Shown here piece after piece: positions 18,831 through 28,734 of a stretch of 64,000 nt of DNA. Both the position numbers and the translations under genes were made by a program. How positions within the stretch are numbered: the stretch's first letter is position 1; the number at the start of each line of letters is the position of its first letter. Where the stretch lies: contig CP016836.1 of the NCBI GenBank assembly GCA_002240395.1, positions 905,001 through 969,000 of the forward strand, given 5' to 3'. The notes under the pieces were generated by a model, which had not been told where the DNA came from, did not search any database, and was given only the letters and a program-made list of their open reading frames with translations. This DNA is from Xanthomonas citri pv. mangiferaeindicae (GTDB taxonomy: Bacteria > Pseudomonadota > Gammaproteobacteria > Xanthomonadales > Xanthomonadaceae).

Positions 18831-20159
18831 ATGCTGTATGCGTTCGAGCTGGGACTGCGTGGCCTGCTGCGGCATCCGCGCACGATGGGACTGGCGGTCG
18901 CGACGCTGGCGATGGGGCTGGCGGCCACGATGACGATGCTGACCCTGCTGTCGATGCTGTCGGCCGATCCCCTGCCCGGCCTGAGTCAGCACCTGTACCT
19001 GGGTTGGGTCGATTCGCGCCAGGCCCCGGCCGCGGGCGCGCGTGCGTCCGACGACGTCGGCGCCCCGCCCCGGCTGTTGAAGCTTGCCGACGTCCAGGCC
19101 ATCGCCAACGCCCAGCCCGGCGTCCGGCAGACCGCGCTGGTGCCGACCTCGCTGACCCTGGAAGGCGAGAACGCGCGACGCGAATCGGTGCGTGCGTTGC
19201 TCGCGACCGGTCCCCTGCCCTCGATGTTCGGCGTGCCGCTCCTGCATGGCCGCGGTTGGACCGAGCAGGAAGCGCGCGATCGTGCGCCGGTTGCGATCAT
19301 CGACGCACGCACCAGCCTGCGGCTGTTCGGCCGCACCGATGGCACCGGCCAGTTGCTCCGCATCGGCCAGGGGCAGGTGCGGGTCGTGGGCATCAGCGCC
19401 GAATGGAACCCGCAGCCGGGCTTCTACGCGCTGCAGGAGTCGGATTCGGGTTGGGGTGAGGCGCTGGCGATCCGCGCGTTCCTGCCGCTGGACAGCGCGC
19501 TCGCAGTCGGCGTGACGCCGATCAGCGAGCAGGAGTGCGATCGCGGCGGGACCGGGGGCTTCCGCTTCAACGAGCTCGATATCGGCGCCTGCCGCTTCCT
19601 GCAACTCTGGGCTGAGTTGCCGACACCGCAGGCGGTCGACGGGTTCCGCGCCGCCCTCGAGCGGTACGCCCGGCAGCGCCACGACACCGGCGCGTTCGAG
19701 CGCCCACCGCAGGCGCAGCTGTACAGCGTGCGGGCATGGCTGACGGCCAACCGCGTGGTGCCCGACAGCGTGCGATTGAACCTCTGGCTGTCGCTCGGGC
19801 TGCTCAGCCTGTGCATGGTCAACGTCGCCGGCTTGCTGGCTGCACGTTTCCTGCGCCGCGGCGGCGAATTGGGCGTGCGCCGGGTGCTGGGCGCGAGCCG
19901 CCGGACGGTCGTCGTCCAATGCCTGGTCGAAGCGGGGGCGGCGGGCCTGGCCGGCGGCCTGCTGGCGCTGCCACTGACCCTGTTCGGGCTGTGGGTGGTG
20001 CGCTTGCAGGACCGTGGCTACACCGAGCAGGCCGTGCTGCACCCGGAGCTGTTCGCCGTGCTGCTCAGCCTCGCCGTTGCGGTGGGCCTGCTGGTCGGGC
20101 TGCTCCCCGCCTGGCGCGCGGCGCGGATCGAACCCGCGCTGCAGGTCAAGAGCCTTTGA
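18831..20159 (+). CDS. FtsX/MacB-type permease, type A, copy 4 (most diverged)
   Basis: 442 residues. The start is set by a strong Shine-Dalgarno AAGGAGG at 18818-18824, six nt before the ATG at 18831; an in-frame ATG at 18825 abuts it and is too close. The sequence diverges from the other A copies at the N-terminus (MLYAFELGLRGLLRHPRTMG), yet keeps the Cys pair (CDRGGTGGFRFNELDIGAC, then RFLQLW) and the FtsX motif FLRRGGELGVRRVLGASRRTVVVQ. It ends ALQVKSL. The stop overlaps the next ATG by one nt. Confidence 0.9.
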   Translation: MLYAFELGLRGLLRHPRTMGLAVATLAMGLAATMTMLTLLSMLSADPLPGLSQHLYLGWVDSRQAPAAGARASDDVGAPPRLLKLADVQAIANAQPGVRQTALVPTSLTLEGENARRESVRALLATGPLPSMFGVPLLHGRGWTEQEARDRAPVAIIDARTSLRLFGRTDGTGQLLRIGQGQVRVVGISAEWNPQPGFYALQESDSGWGEALAIRAFLPLDSALAVGVTPISEQECDRGGTGGFRFNELDIGACRFLQLWAELPTPQAVDGFRAALERYARQRHDTGAFERPPQAQLYSVRAWLTANRVVPDSVRLNLWLSLGLLSLCMVNVAGLLAARFLRRGGELGVRRVLGASRRTVVVQCLVEAGAAGLAGGLLALPLTLFGLWVVRLQDRGYTEQAVLHPELFAVLLSLAVAVGLLVGLLPAWRAARIEPALQVKSL

Positions 20160-21427
20160 TGGAGCCCTCGATGATCCGATCGGCAACGCTGCCGCCCTTG
20201 CGGCCGATTCTCTCCGTGCTGCACCGCCAACGGCTGATGCCGCTGCTGGTCATCGCGCAGATCGCCCTGGCCTGCGCGATCCTGACCAATGCGCTGTTCC
20301 TGCTGCAGCGCCAGCTGGCCCCGATGCTGATTCCCGACGGCATTGTGCGCGGGCAGCTGCTGCTGGTCGATCAGTTGATCCAGGCGCAGGGGCGCTGGAC
20401 CACCGCGGAGGTCCAGTCGCTGCAGCAGGCGCTGCAGGCGATTCCCGGCGTGCGTGCGGTGGCACCGACCCTCGGCATCCCGATGCGCCAGACAATGACG
20501 TTCACTCTCACGCTCGACAGCCCGGCCGACGTCAGCGTCACCGCGACCGGGTTCGCCGGCGAGGGTCTGGTGCCCGCGCTCGGGTTGGAGCTGGTGCGTG
20601 GCCGCGATTTCGAGGATGGCGACTACACCAGCAACGGCCCCCTGTTCGGTGACGACGCGCGCCGCGGCATCGTGCCGGTGATCCTGACCGAGGCGCTGGC
20701 ACGCACGCTGTTCCCGGATGGCGACGCGATCGGCGGCGTGCTCAGCGATGCCGGCAAGCCGCGCTATGTCGTGGTCGGCACCGTCCGCCGCCTGCTGCGC
20801 TACCAACTCTCCGAGCTCGACGATGGTCAGGCCGAGTACTCGATGCTGATTCCCAACCGGGTCTTCGAAGACCTGCCGATTCTGGCGTTCGCAGTCCGCA
20901 CCGAACCGGACGCGCGCGAGGCGGTGCGGGCGCAGATCCAGGCGGTTTTCGCGCGCCAGGATGGCCCCCAGCTGATGACCGGCATCGCACCGATCATCGT
21001 CGACTACGAGTCCCAGCGCTCGGATGCGTTCAAGACCCGGCGCGCGGCGGTGTGGCTGCTGGGCACCGTCTGCCTGGTCGTCACACTGATCACGTTGATC
21101 GGCATCGCCAGCCTGACCGGCTACTGGATCGAGCAGCGGATCCGTCAGATCGGCATTCGCCGCGCACTTGGCGCGACCCGCGGCGATGTGCTGCGGCACT
21201 TCCTGGCCGAGAACGCACTCATCGTCGCGGCCGGCCTGGTCCCGGGCATGCTCGCCGCATACGCGATCAATCAGTGGCTGATGCAGCACTACGCGATGGC
21301 GCGTCTGCCGCTGGCCTACCTGCCGATCGGCGCGGCGCTGCTGTGGCTGCTGGGCCAGCTCGCCGTCCTCGGCCCGGCGCGGCGAGCGGCGGCGGTGCCG
21401 CCGGCGGTCGCCACGCGCAGTGCGTGA
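20159..21427 (+). CDS. FtsX/MacB-type permease, type B, copy 4 (most diverged)
   Basis: 422 residues from the ATG at 20159, which overlaps the preceding TGA (TGATG); an ATG at 20171 is an alternative. The type B features are LPPLRPILSVLHRQRLMPLLVIAQIALACAILTNA and the C-terminal GYWIEQRIRQIGIRRALGATRGDVLRHF. It ends AVPPAVATRSA. With A copy 4 it forms the most diverged pair, so this pair is likely the oldest duplicate or serves a different substrate. The regulator gene begins 90 nt downstream. Confidence 0.9.
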   Translation: MEPSMIRSATLPPLRPILSVLHRQRLMPLLVIAQIALACAILTNALFLLQRQLAPMLIPDGIVRGQLLLVDQLIQAQGRWTTAEVQSLQQALQAIPGVRAVAPTLGIPMRQTMTFTLTLDSPADVSVTATGFAGEGLVPALGLELVRGRDFEDGDYTSNGPLFGDDARRGIVPVILTEALARTLFPDGDAIGGVLSDAGKPRYVVVGTVRRLLRYQLSELDDGQAEYSMLIPNRVFEDLPILAFAVRTEPDAREAVRAQIQAVFARQDGPQLMTGIAPIIVDYESQRSDAFKTRRAAVWLLGTVCLVVTLITLIGIASLTGYWIEQRIRQIGIRRALGATRGDVLRHFLAENALIVAAGLVPGMLAAYAINQWLMQHYAMARLPLAYLPIGAALLWLLGQLAVLGPARRAAAVPPAVATRSA

Positions 21428-21517
21428 GGCAATGCCCGAACCGACCTCCACCGCGCCGGGCGGTGCCAGAATGGCCCCCCGGACGCATCCCTCGCGAACA
21501 GGCCCCAACGCTCCTCC

Positions 21518-22851
<1,334 letters not shown>

Positions 22852-22852
<1 letters not shown>

Positions 22853-24165
22853 TGCCCGCACGCCAGTTGCCACTGACGATCCGTCTGGGCGCCCTGGCGT
22901 CGCTGTTCGCAATCGCCGTCGCACTGCTGGCCGCCTGGCTCACACGCTGGCTGCCGGCCTGGTCGGCGGTCCTGACCGCGTCCGCACTGTGCCTGCCCGC
23001 CCTACTGTGGGCGGCGCAGCGGATGCTCGGCCCGGTCCGTGCGCTGTTCCGCGCGCTGGCCGGCGCGGTCACCTCCTATCGCGATGGCGACTATGGCTTC
23101 GGCATCCGCTGGGACGGCGGTGGCGAACTCGGCGAACTGGTCGCCGCGCACAACCGTCTCGGCGACGTGCTGCGCGAGCAACGCCATGCGCTGGTGCAAC
23201 GCGAGCTGCTGCTCGACACGATGGTGCAGAACACGCCGGTGGCGATGGTGCTATTCGATCCGCAGCAGCGCGTGGTGCTCGGCAATGTTGCCGCACGCCA
23301 GCTGCTCGGCGACGGGCGCCGGCTGGAGGGCCAGGGTTTCGAGGCACTGGCGGCGCAAGCCCCGCCGGCGCTGCGCGAGGCCTTGCTGCGCGGCGGCGAC
23401 GGCCTGCTGAGCGTCGGCGAGGAGGATCAGGAGGACATCTATCATCTGTCGCGGCGCTCGTTTCGCCTCAACGGCCGCCGCCACGAACTGGTGCTGCTGC
23501 GCAGGCTGACGACCGAGCTGCGTCGGCAGGAAGTGCAGACCTGGAAGAAGGTCATCCGTGTCATCAGCCACGAGCTCAACAACTCGCTGGCGCCGATCGC
23601 CTCGCTCGCGCATTCGGGCGCCGAACTGCTGCGACGCGGCCAACTCGAGCGCCTGCCCGACGCCCTGGCGACCATCGAAGAACGCGCGCGCCATCTCGAG
23701 GGCTTCATCCGCGACTACGCGCGCTTTGCGAAACTCCCGGCGCCGCGCACCGAAACGGTACCCTGGCGCACATTCCTCGCGCGCCTGCGCGACCAGGTGC
23801 CGTTCACGCTGGAAGGCGACGACGGCGGCCAGGTGCGTGTCGACGTCGCGCAGATGGCGCAATGCCTGATCAACCTGCTGCGCAACGCGCACGAATCCGG
23901 CTCGCCGGCCGACCAGGTGCGCCTGCGGCTGCGACGGCTGCCCGATGGCTGGCGTATCGATGTTCTCGATCGCGGTGACGGCATGAATGAGGCGGTGCTC
24001 GCCAACGCGCTGCTGCCGTTCTACTCCACCAAGCGCAACGGCACTGGCCTTGGGCTGGCGCTGGCACGCGAGATCGCCGAAGCCCATGGCGGGCGGATCG
24101 CCTTGCAGAACCGAGATGCGGGCGGACTGCGAGTGACGCTGCAGCTGCCGGAGCCGCCGGCCTGA
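22852..24165 (+). CDS. Membrane histidine kinase partner of the sigma-54 regulator
   Basis: 437 residues. Two membrane helices (about 10-30 and 38-57) enclose a periplasmic stretch of only a few residues. HAMP-like linker, PAS domain (about 118-215, LLLDTMVQNTPVAMVLFDP), HisKA with His240 in SHELNNSLAPIASL, then HATPase with N-box NLLRNAHES, G1 DRGDGM and G2 GTGLGLALA. The layout matches NtrY-type kinases. With almost no periplasmic sensor, the signal is probably sensed in the membrane or by the transporter itself. It is co-translated with the regulator through a one-nt overlap. Confidence 0.93.
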
Positions 24166-24171
24166 GCCGGG

Positions 24172-24206
24172 TTGACACGCCACACTGGCTGTCATACGTT
24201 TATGAC
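24172..24206 (+). promoter_or_regulatory. Promoter and operator of the toxin-antitoxin pair
   Basis: A TTGACA -35 (24172-24177), a 17-nt spacer and a TACGTT -10 (24195-24200). A perfect inverted repeat GTCATA-CGTT-TATGAC (24191-24206) covers the -10, where a ribbon-helix-helix antitoxin would repress. A second perfect palindrome CGGAGCTCCG lies at 24213-24222, and GGAG at 24233 serves as ribosome-binding site. Confidence 0.6.
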
Positions 24207-24243
24207 GATTTCCGGAGCTCCGAAAATTTCTTGGAGACCAGCC

Positions 24244-24543
24244 ATGACCGCCCCCTCTTCCGACGTCCGCATCAACGCCCGCCTGAGCGGGCCGGATGCC
24301 GCCCGGTTCCGCGAGTTGCTCGATCGTAGCGGCAGGTCCGCATCCGACTTGCTGCGCGATGCGTTGCGCGAGTACCACGCCACGCACGTCCAGCCGCGAC
24401 GCGACCCGCTCGATCTGCTGGCCGGCTACATCGGTGCCGGGGACGGGCCTGAGGACCTGTCGGCCGGATACAAGACCTACTTGGCGGACGCTTTGGAGGA
24501 GAAGCTGCCGCTGCGCGTGCAGGACAGACATGATCCTGACTGA
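24244..24543 (+). CDS. Ribbon-helix-helix antitoxin
   Basis: 99 residues. The N-terminal part DVRINARLSGPDAARFRELLDRSGRSASDLLRDALREYH is a beta-strand plus two helices of the ribbon-helix-helix (CopG/MetJ) fold, which binds DNA as a dimer. The C-terminal part (LAGYIGAGDGPEDLSAGYKTYLADALEEK) is the kind of tail that wraps around and neutralises a PIN toxin. The ATG at 24244 follows GGAG by 7 nt. The stop overlaps the PIN gene by 14 nt, the usual coupling that keeps antitoxin in excess. Confidence 0.85.
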   Translation: MTAPSSDVRINARLSGPDAARFRELLDRSGRSASDLLRDALREYHATHVQPRRDPLDLLAGYIGAGDGPEDLSAGYKTYLADALEEKLPLRVQDRHDPD

Positions 24544-24955
24544 CAGCGGCTTCTGGATCGCGCTGGGCAATCGCCGCGACCGCCACCATGCCGTCGCGCG
24601 CACAGCGGTCGAGCGATGGGCAGGCGAAGGCTTCGCCACCACCTGGCCAGTCCTGACCGAAGTGACGCACCTGCTGGTTGCCCGTGTCGGGGTGCAACAG
24701 GCGCTGGCCTTCGTCGATTCCGTTTCACAAGGCGCCTGCGTCGTGCCGCCACCGCCCGAGGACGCCCTGGGCCGTGCTGCGCACCTGATGCGCCGGTATC
24801 ACGACCTCCCCATGGACCTCGCCGACGCGTCGCTGGTGATCCTTGCCGAGCAACTGCAGGAAGGGCGCATCCTGTCCACCGACCTGCGCGACTTCGCAGG
24901 CTATCGCTGGAAGGACACGCGCCCGTTCGAGAACCTGCTGCTGCCCGGGACCTGA
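24530..24955 (+). CDS. PIN-domain toxin (VapC-like ribonuclease)
   Basis: 141 residues. Conserved PIN acidic residues are visible: D5 in MILTDSGFWIAL, E in VLTEVTHLL, D in DLADASLVILAEQ and D in ILSTDLRDF. PIN toxins of this class are Mg2+-dependent RNases, often cutting tRNA or rRNA. Start ATG at 24530 lies within the antitoxin gene. It is convergent with the outer-membrane barrel gene; 78 nt separate the two stops. Confidence 0.88.
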   Translation: MILTDSGFWIALGNRRDRHHAVARTAVERWAGEGFATTWPVLTEVTHLLVARVGVQQALAFVDSVSQGACVVPPPPEDALGRAAHLMRRYHDLPMDLADASLVILAEQLQEGRILSTDLRDFAGYRWKDTRPFENLLLPGT

Positions 24956-24995
24956 TCGCTGCCCGCCGCGAAGACGCCCCGCTGATGCCCCACGA

Positions 24996-25018
24996 CGACC
25001 GGCGACTGGCGCCGGTCG
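24996..25018. terminator. Stem-loop between convergent genes
   Basis: CGACCGGCG-ACTGG-CGCCGGTCG is a perfect 9-bp stem with a 5-nt loop between the PIN toxin and the barrel gene. Neither strand has a T-tract, so it may be a Rho-assisted or weak bidirectional terminator. Confidence 0.4.
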
Positions 25019-25033
25019 CCGGTTCCCCGGGGC

Positions 25034-28000
25034 TCAGTAGCTGCCGACGAAGTTGATGTAGACCCCGCGGTGGTCGTAGTCGAAGTCGGTCAGGTCGTCG
25101 CTGAAATCGGTGAAGTTGTAGCCCACACCGATCCGGAAGTTGCGACCGATATCGCGGTCCACACCGACCATCCAGCCCTGACGCGTACCGCCATCGTCGA
25201 CGTCGAGCCAGCGGTACTCGGCCAGTGCGTGCCAACGCTGCAGCAACTCGTAGCGCACCTGGGTGGCCGCGAACGTCGTGGCCGAGTCGAACCACGCGCC
25301 GGTGCCGCGACCGTACCGTGCCTCGCCTTCGCGCCGCGCCAGCTTGCCGGCCACTTCCCAGTGGTCGTCCAGGCGGTAGACGCCTTCGAGCGACAGCACC
25401 TGCGACTTCTGGTCGACCTGCGCACCGCCGATCTGACCCAGCGTCGCCAGGTCGTACAGGTAGGTGTAACGGCCGAACAGACCCCAGCGCGAGCTGTCCC
25501 ACGGGCGATAGGCGAAGCCGAGATTGCTCTCGATGAACTTTGCGCTGGCCGCCGGGTTCAGATCGTCCTGGGTATCGGCGTAGTTGAAGCGGGCGGCCAC
25601 GCGCCAGCTTTCGTTGAGGCGATGCTGCACACGGTTGGTCGTGATCCACTGGGTCCGCCGCTCCACGCCGCTGTCCTCGCGCCACTCGATCTTGCTCTGC
25701 CAATCGGTCCTCGACGAGGTCCGCCCGCCCGACACGCTGATCGCGCGCCGATCGATCTGGCCGCCATCGCGGTTGGTCAGATCGCCGTCCGACAACGTCA
25801 GGCCGAGGTTCCAGCCGATCGCCGGGTAGAAATCCATGCCGTAGGTATGCGCCAGGCCGGACTCGTAGCGGGATTTGAGGAACTGACTCTCGTTGAACAG
25901 ATTGACCTGGTTCGACAGCCGCCAGCGCTGGCCCAGCGTCCAGCCGTTCTGCTGCGAACGGTTGAACAACGGGTCGTACTCGGTGGTATCGGTCGAGTAG
26001 GTATACGCGCCGTAGAAGCTGTGCTGCGGGGTCAGACGGTACTCGCCGTTGATCTGCGCCGCGTCGCCGCGATCGCCGGTCGTGACTTCGGCGCCCACGT
26101 TCGACAGGTTGGCGAAGTTGTAGCGGCCGCCCAGGGTGTAGGCATCGTTGTCGGCGTAGCCGCCGTCGTCGTCGAGCGTCAGCTGCGCGGTGCCGTAGAC
26201 ATCCAGCGCGGTGCCGAAGCGGTGCGTGTAGCGCAGCGCACCGAGCACACCGGTCGCATCGCCGCCAAGGCGGCCTTCCTCGACACGGCGGATCTCGGCG
26301 GCAAGCGCGTTGACATCCGACAAGCGCCACTCGGTGACCGCCTGGGCCTGGGTCAGGGTCTCGGCGCCGCGCTCGGCACGGCTGTAGCGCGCGTAGAAGC
26401 CGACGTCGCGACCGAACTCGCCCAGCACCTCGGCGCCGTACTCTTCGACATCGGCGCCGATGTCGAAGCGCGCGACCGAGAAGCCTGCATCCACGCGACG
26501 CCACCACGCACCGGTGCTCCAATCGCTGGTGGTCCAGCCGAGCTCGCGGAAGTTCGCGCGGGCTTCGACCGCGGTGGCTTCGCCTTCGCGCGGGCCGACC
26601 GGATTGAGCTGCCCGAACGTCAGGCCGCCGTCGCTGGAGAAGAACACCGGGGCACTGGTCGCCTCGGTGCGGCTGTGCTCGATCTTGAGGTAGGTGCCCT
26701 TGCCGGCCTGCAGCGTGAGGTCGGCCGACATCAGCGTGTAGTCTTCGCCCGCCCGGCTCTCATCGACCCAGGTCGCACCGACGCCGACGTGATTGCCGAA
26801 CCAGTGCTTGCCGCGCAGGCCGGCGGTGATCTCGTCGGGGTCGAAGCCGCTGGGCACCCACTCGTAGTCGACGAGCATGCGCACATCGAAACCGTCGAGC
26901 GGCTGGTCGCGGATGATCGTGGGCAGGTTTTCGCGGCTGACCTGCGAGAGCGGGCGAGTCAGCATGATGCGGCCCTGCAACTCGTTGATCTCGTAGTCGG
27001 CGCCGCGCAGCAGCACCGTCCGTGCCTCGACACGGCCCGTGGTCGGATCACGGACCTCGACCACGACCTGCTCCGAGCCGGGCAGCACGTCGGTGTGGCG
27101 CAGGTAGTACAGGCTGCCGCCGGTGCCGGAGAACTCGCTGTGACCCGGCGCGGTCTGCGCCTCGGACACGAACGCACGCAGTTCGGTCCCCGGATCGCCC
27201 CAGGCATTGGCCATGCGCGAGCGCCAGGCCAGCGCGGCGCCATAGAGCGCACGCTGGTACTGCCCGTACTCGGTGCCGGTGAAGCCGGTTGAGAAATTGC
27301 CCCACAGCGCCTGGTTCTTGTCCCAATCCATGCGCACGTAGAAGCGGCCCATGGTGTCGACGTCGCGATAGGTCGTCGAGTCGTCGCCGTAGGTCGGGTA
27401 GTACAGGTCGGGATCGACGCGCCGGAACACGTCCTGCGGGTCGGCCGAGGTGAAGCCATCGAACAGATCGCTCAGCGGCCGGTTCTGGGTGTCGGCCTGG
27501 GCGGTGATCAGATACTTGCCGCCGATCTTGCCCTTGCCGTAGAACGCCAGACGCCCGTCGCTGAGGATGTCGTCTTCGCGGCCCGCCATCGCCAACTCGC
27601 GACCGGGACCGCTGGCCTTGTTCTGGTAGACGGTGACGTCGGCGATACCGACGCCGAAGAAGTAGCGTCCGCTGACGTCGACATCGAGCGCGTGCTCCGA
27701 CACTTCGCCATCGCGGCCACGCAGCCCGATATCGAAGCGGTGCTGGCCGACCGGCATCAGATACTCGGCGACGAACTTGCGCTCCAGATCGACCGGGTAG
27801 TTCTCGCCATTTATCAGCAGCGTCTGCCCTTCGGGCAGATTGCGGCCGGTGATGCGCACGCGCGAGCCGTAGACCGGGATGTTCTGCTGGCGCAGGCCAT
27901 TGCCCGAGAACACGTTGTCGACCAGCGCCTGCGCGGCCGCCTGATCGGCGCCCAGCGACATGCCCAGGCCGCGCTCGGTGCTCTGGCGCAGGATCTGTGC

Positions 28001-28720
28001 GCCGCGTTCGGCTTCGGCCGGTGTCACCAGTTGCAGGCGCTGGACGAAGGTCTCGTCGAAGTTGCCGGCCGCGTCATAGGCGCGCAGCACGTACACCAGC
28101 TCGTCGCCGGTCCGGTACTGGCGGCCTGCGGGCAGTGTGCCGTCCCACTCGGCATCGGCGACCGCCGAGCGCGGCAGTTCGAACTGCGCGATCGGCTCGA
28201 TCAGATCGGCATCGGCGGCGCGGTAGAGCGTCAGCTCCAGCCGCTCGACGAAGTCGATGTAGTTGCTGCGCGCGAAGAAGCGCACCGGCTTGATGATGCG
28301 GCCATTCTCGAACGGCACCATCGTCGGCGCCGACACCGACAGCTCCGGCTGGCCGAGATTGGGGTCCTCGGTCGCCCAGATGGCGCCGCCACCGGGCAAC
28401 TGCACCGAGAACTGCCCCACCGCGGTCGCGCGACCCGGCTGCTCCAGCGCGACGCTGACGCGGCGATCGGGCTGCAGCGCCTGAGACGAGGACGCCTCGC
28501 TGGTGCCGCGGGTGACCGGCTGGTCGTAGCTGCGTGTGCGCAGCCGGAACAGCAGGTCGCCGTCGCTGCGGCAGCCGTCGGCGTCGCAGTCCATGGTCGC
28601 GGCGCCAGCGGCGCCGTCATCGGCGGTCGGCGCCGCGGGGGCGCTCTGCGCCGCTGCGGTCGTCGATGCCATGCCGGCCAGTGCGGCCAGCAGCGCTGCG
28701 TCGAGCAGCTTCCTCTTCAT
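25034..28720 (-). CDS. Large outer-membrane beta-barrel protein of unknown function
   Basis: 1228 residues from the ATG at 28720, which gives a clean signal peptide (MKRKLLDAALLAALAGMASTTAAAQ). A GTG at 28738 overlapping the upstream stop (GTGA) is possible but would add six residues before the signal. The first ~500 residues contain Ig-like pieces (RITGRNLPEGQTLLINGE), then GKGKIGGKYLITAQADTQN. Residues ~640-1228 are alternating aromatic strands typical of a barrel, ending YINFVGSY. It is coupled to the giant repeat protein upstream and is probably its outer-membrane partner, by analogy with two-gene DUF11/OmpA-barrel loci. No enzymatic motif is visible. Confidence 0.8.
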   Translation of the reverse strand: MKRKLLDAALLAALAGMASTTAAAQSAPAAPTADDGAAGAATMDCDADGCRSDGDLLFRLRTRSYDQPVTRGTSEASSSQALQPDRRVSVALEQPGRATAVGQFSVQLPGGGAIWATEDPNLGQPELSVSAPTMVPFENGRIIKPVRFFARSNYIDFVERLELTLYRAADADLIEPIAQFELPRSAVADAEWDGTLPAGRQYRTGDELVYVLRAYDAAGNFDETFVQRLQLVTPAEAERGAQILRQSTERGLGMSLGADQAAAQALVDNVFSGNGLRQQNIPVYGSRVRITGRNLPEGQTLLINGENYPVDLERKFVAEYLMPVGQHRFDIGLRGRDGEVSEHALDVDVSGRYFFGVGIADVTVYQNKASGPGRELAMAGREDDILSDGRLAFYGKGKIGGKYLITAQADTQNRPLSDLFDGFTSADPQDVFRRVDPDLYYPTYGDDSTTYRDVDTMGRFYVRMDWDKNQALWGNFSTGFTGTEYGQYQRALYGAALAWRSRMANAWGDPGTELRAFVSEAQTAPGHSEFSGTGGSLYYLRHTDVLPGSEQVVVEVRDPTTGRVEARTVLLRGADYEINELQGRIMLTRPLSQVSRENLPTIIRDQPLDGFDVRMLVDYEWVPSGFDPDEITAGLRGKHWFGNHVGVGATWVDESRAGEDYTLMSADLTLQAGKGTYLKIEHSRTEATSAPVFFSSDGGLTFGQLNPVGPREGEATAVEARANFRELGWTTSDWSTGAWWRRVDAGFSVARFDIGADVEEYGAEVLGEFGRDVGFYARYSRAERGAETLTQAQAVTEWRLSDVNALAAEIRRVEEGRLGGDATGVLGALRYTHRFGTALDVYGTAQLTLDDDGGYADNDAYTLGGRYNFANLSNVGAEVTTGDRGDAAQINGEYRLTPQHSFYGAYTYSTDTTEYDPLFNRSQQNGWTLGQRWRLSNQVNLFNESQFLKSRYESGLAHTYGMDFYPAIGWNLGLTLSDGDLTNRDGGQIDRRAISVSGGRTSSRTDWQSKIEWREDSGVERRTQWITTNRVQHRLNESWRVAARFNYADTQDDLNPAASAKFIESNLGFAYRPWDSSRWGLFGRYTYLYDLATLGQIGGAQVDQKSQVLSLEGVYRLDDHWEVAGKLARREGEARYGRGTGAWFDSATTFAATQVRYELLQRWHALAEYRWLDVDDGGTRQGWMVGVDRDIGRNFRIGVGYNFTDFSDDLTDFDYDHRGVYINFVGSY

Positions 28721-28734
28721 GATCCGGTCCCCTT

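Noticed and set aside
24477..26522. A 681-codon minus-strand frame spanning the toxin gene and the barrel 3' end.
   Set aside because: It overlaps three genes supported by motifs and is Arg-rich throughout, as expected for an off-frame reading in GC-rich DNA.
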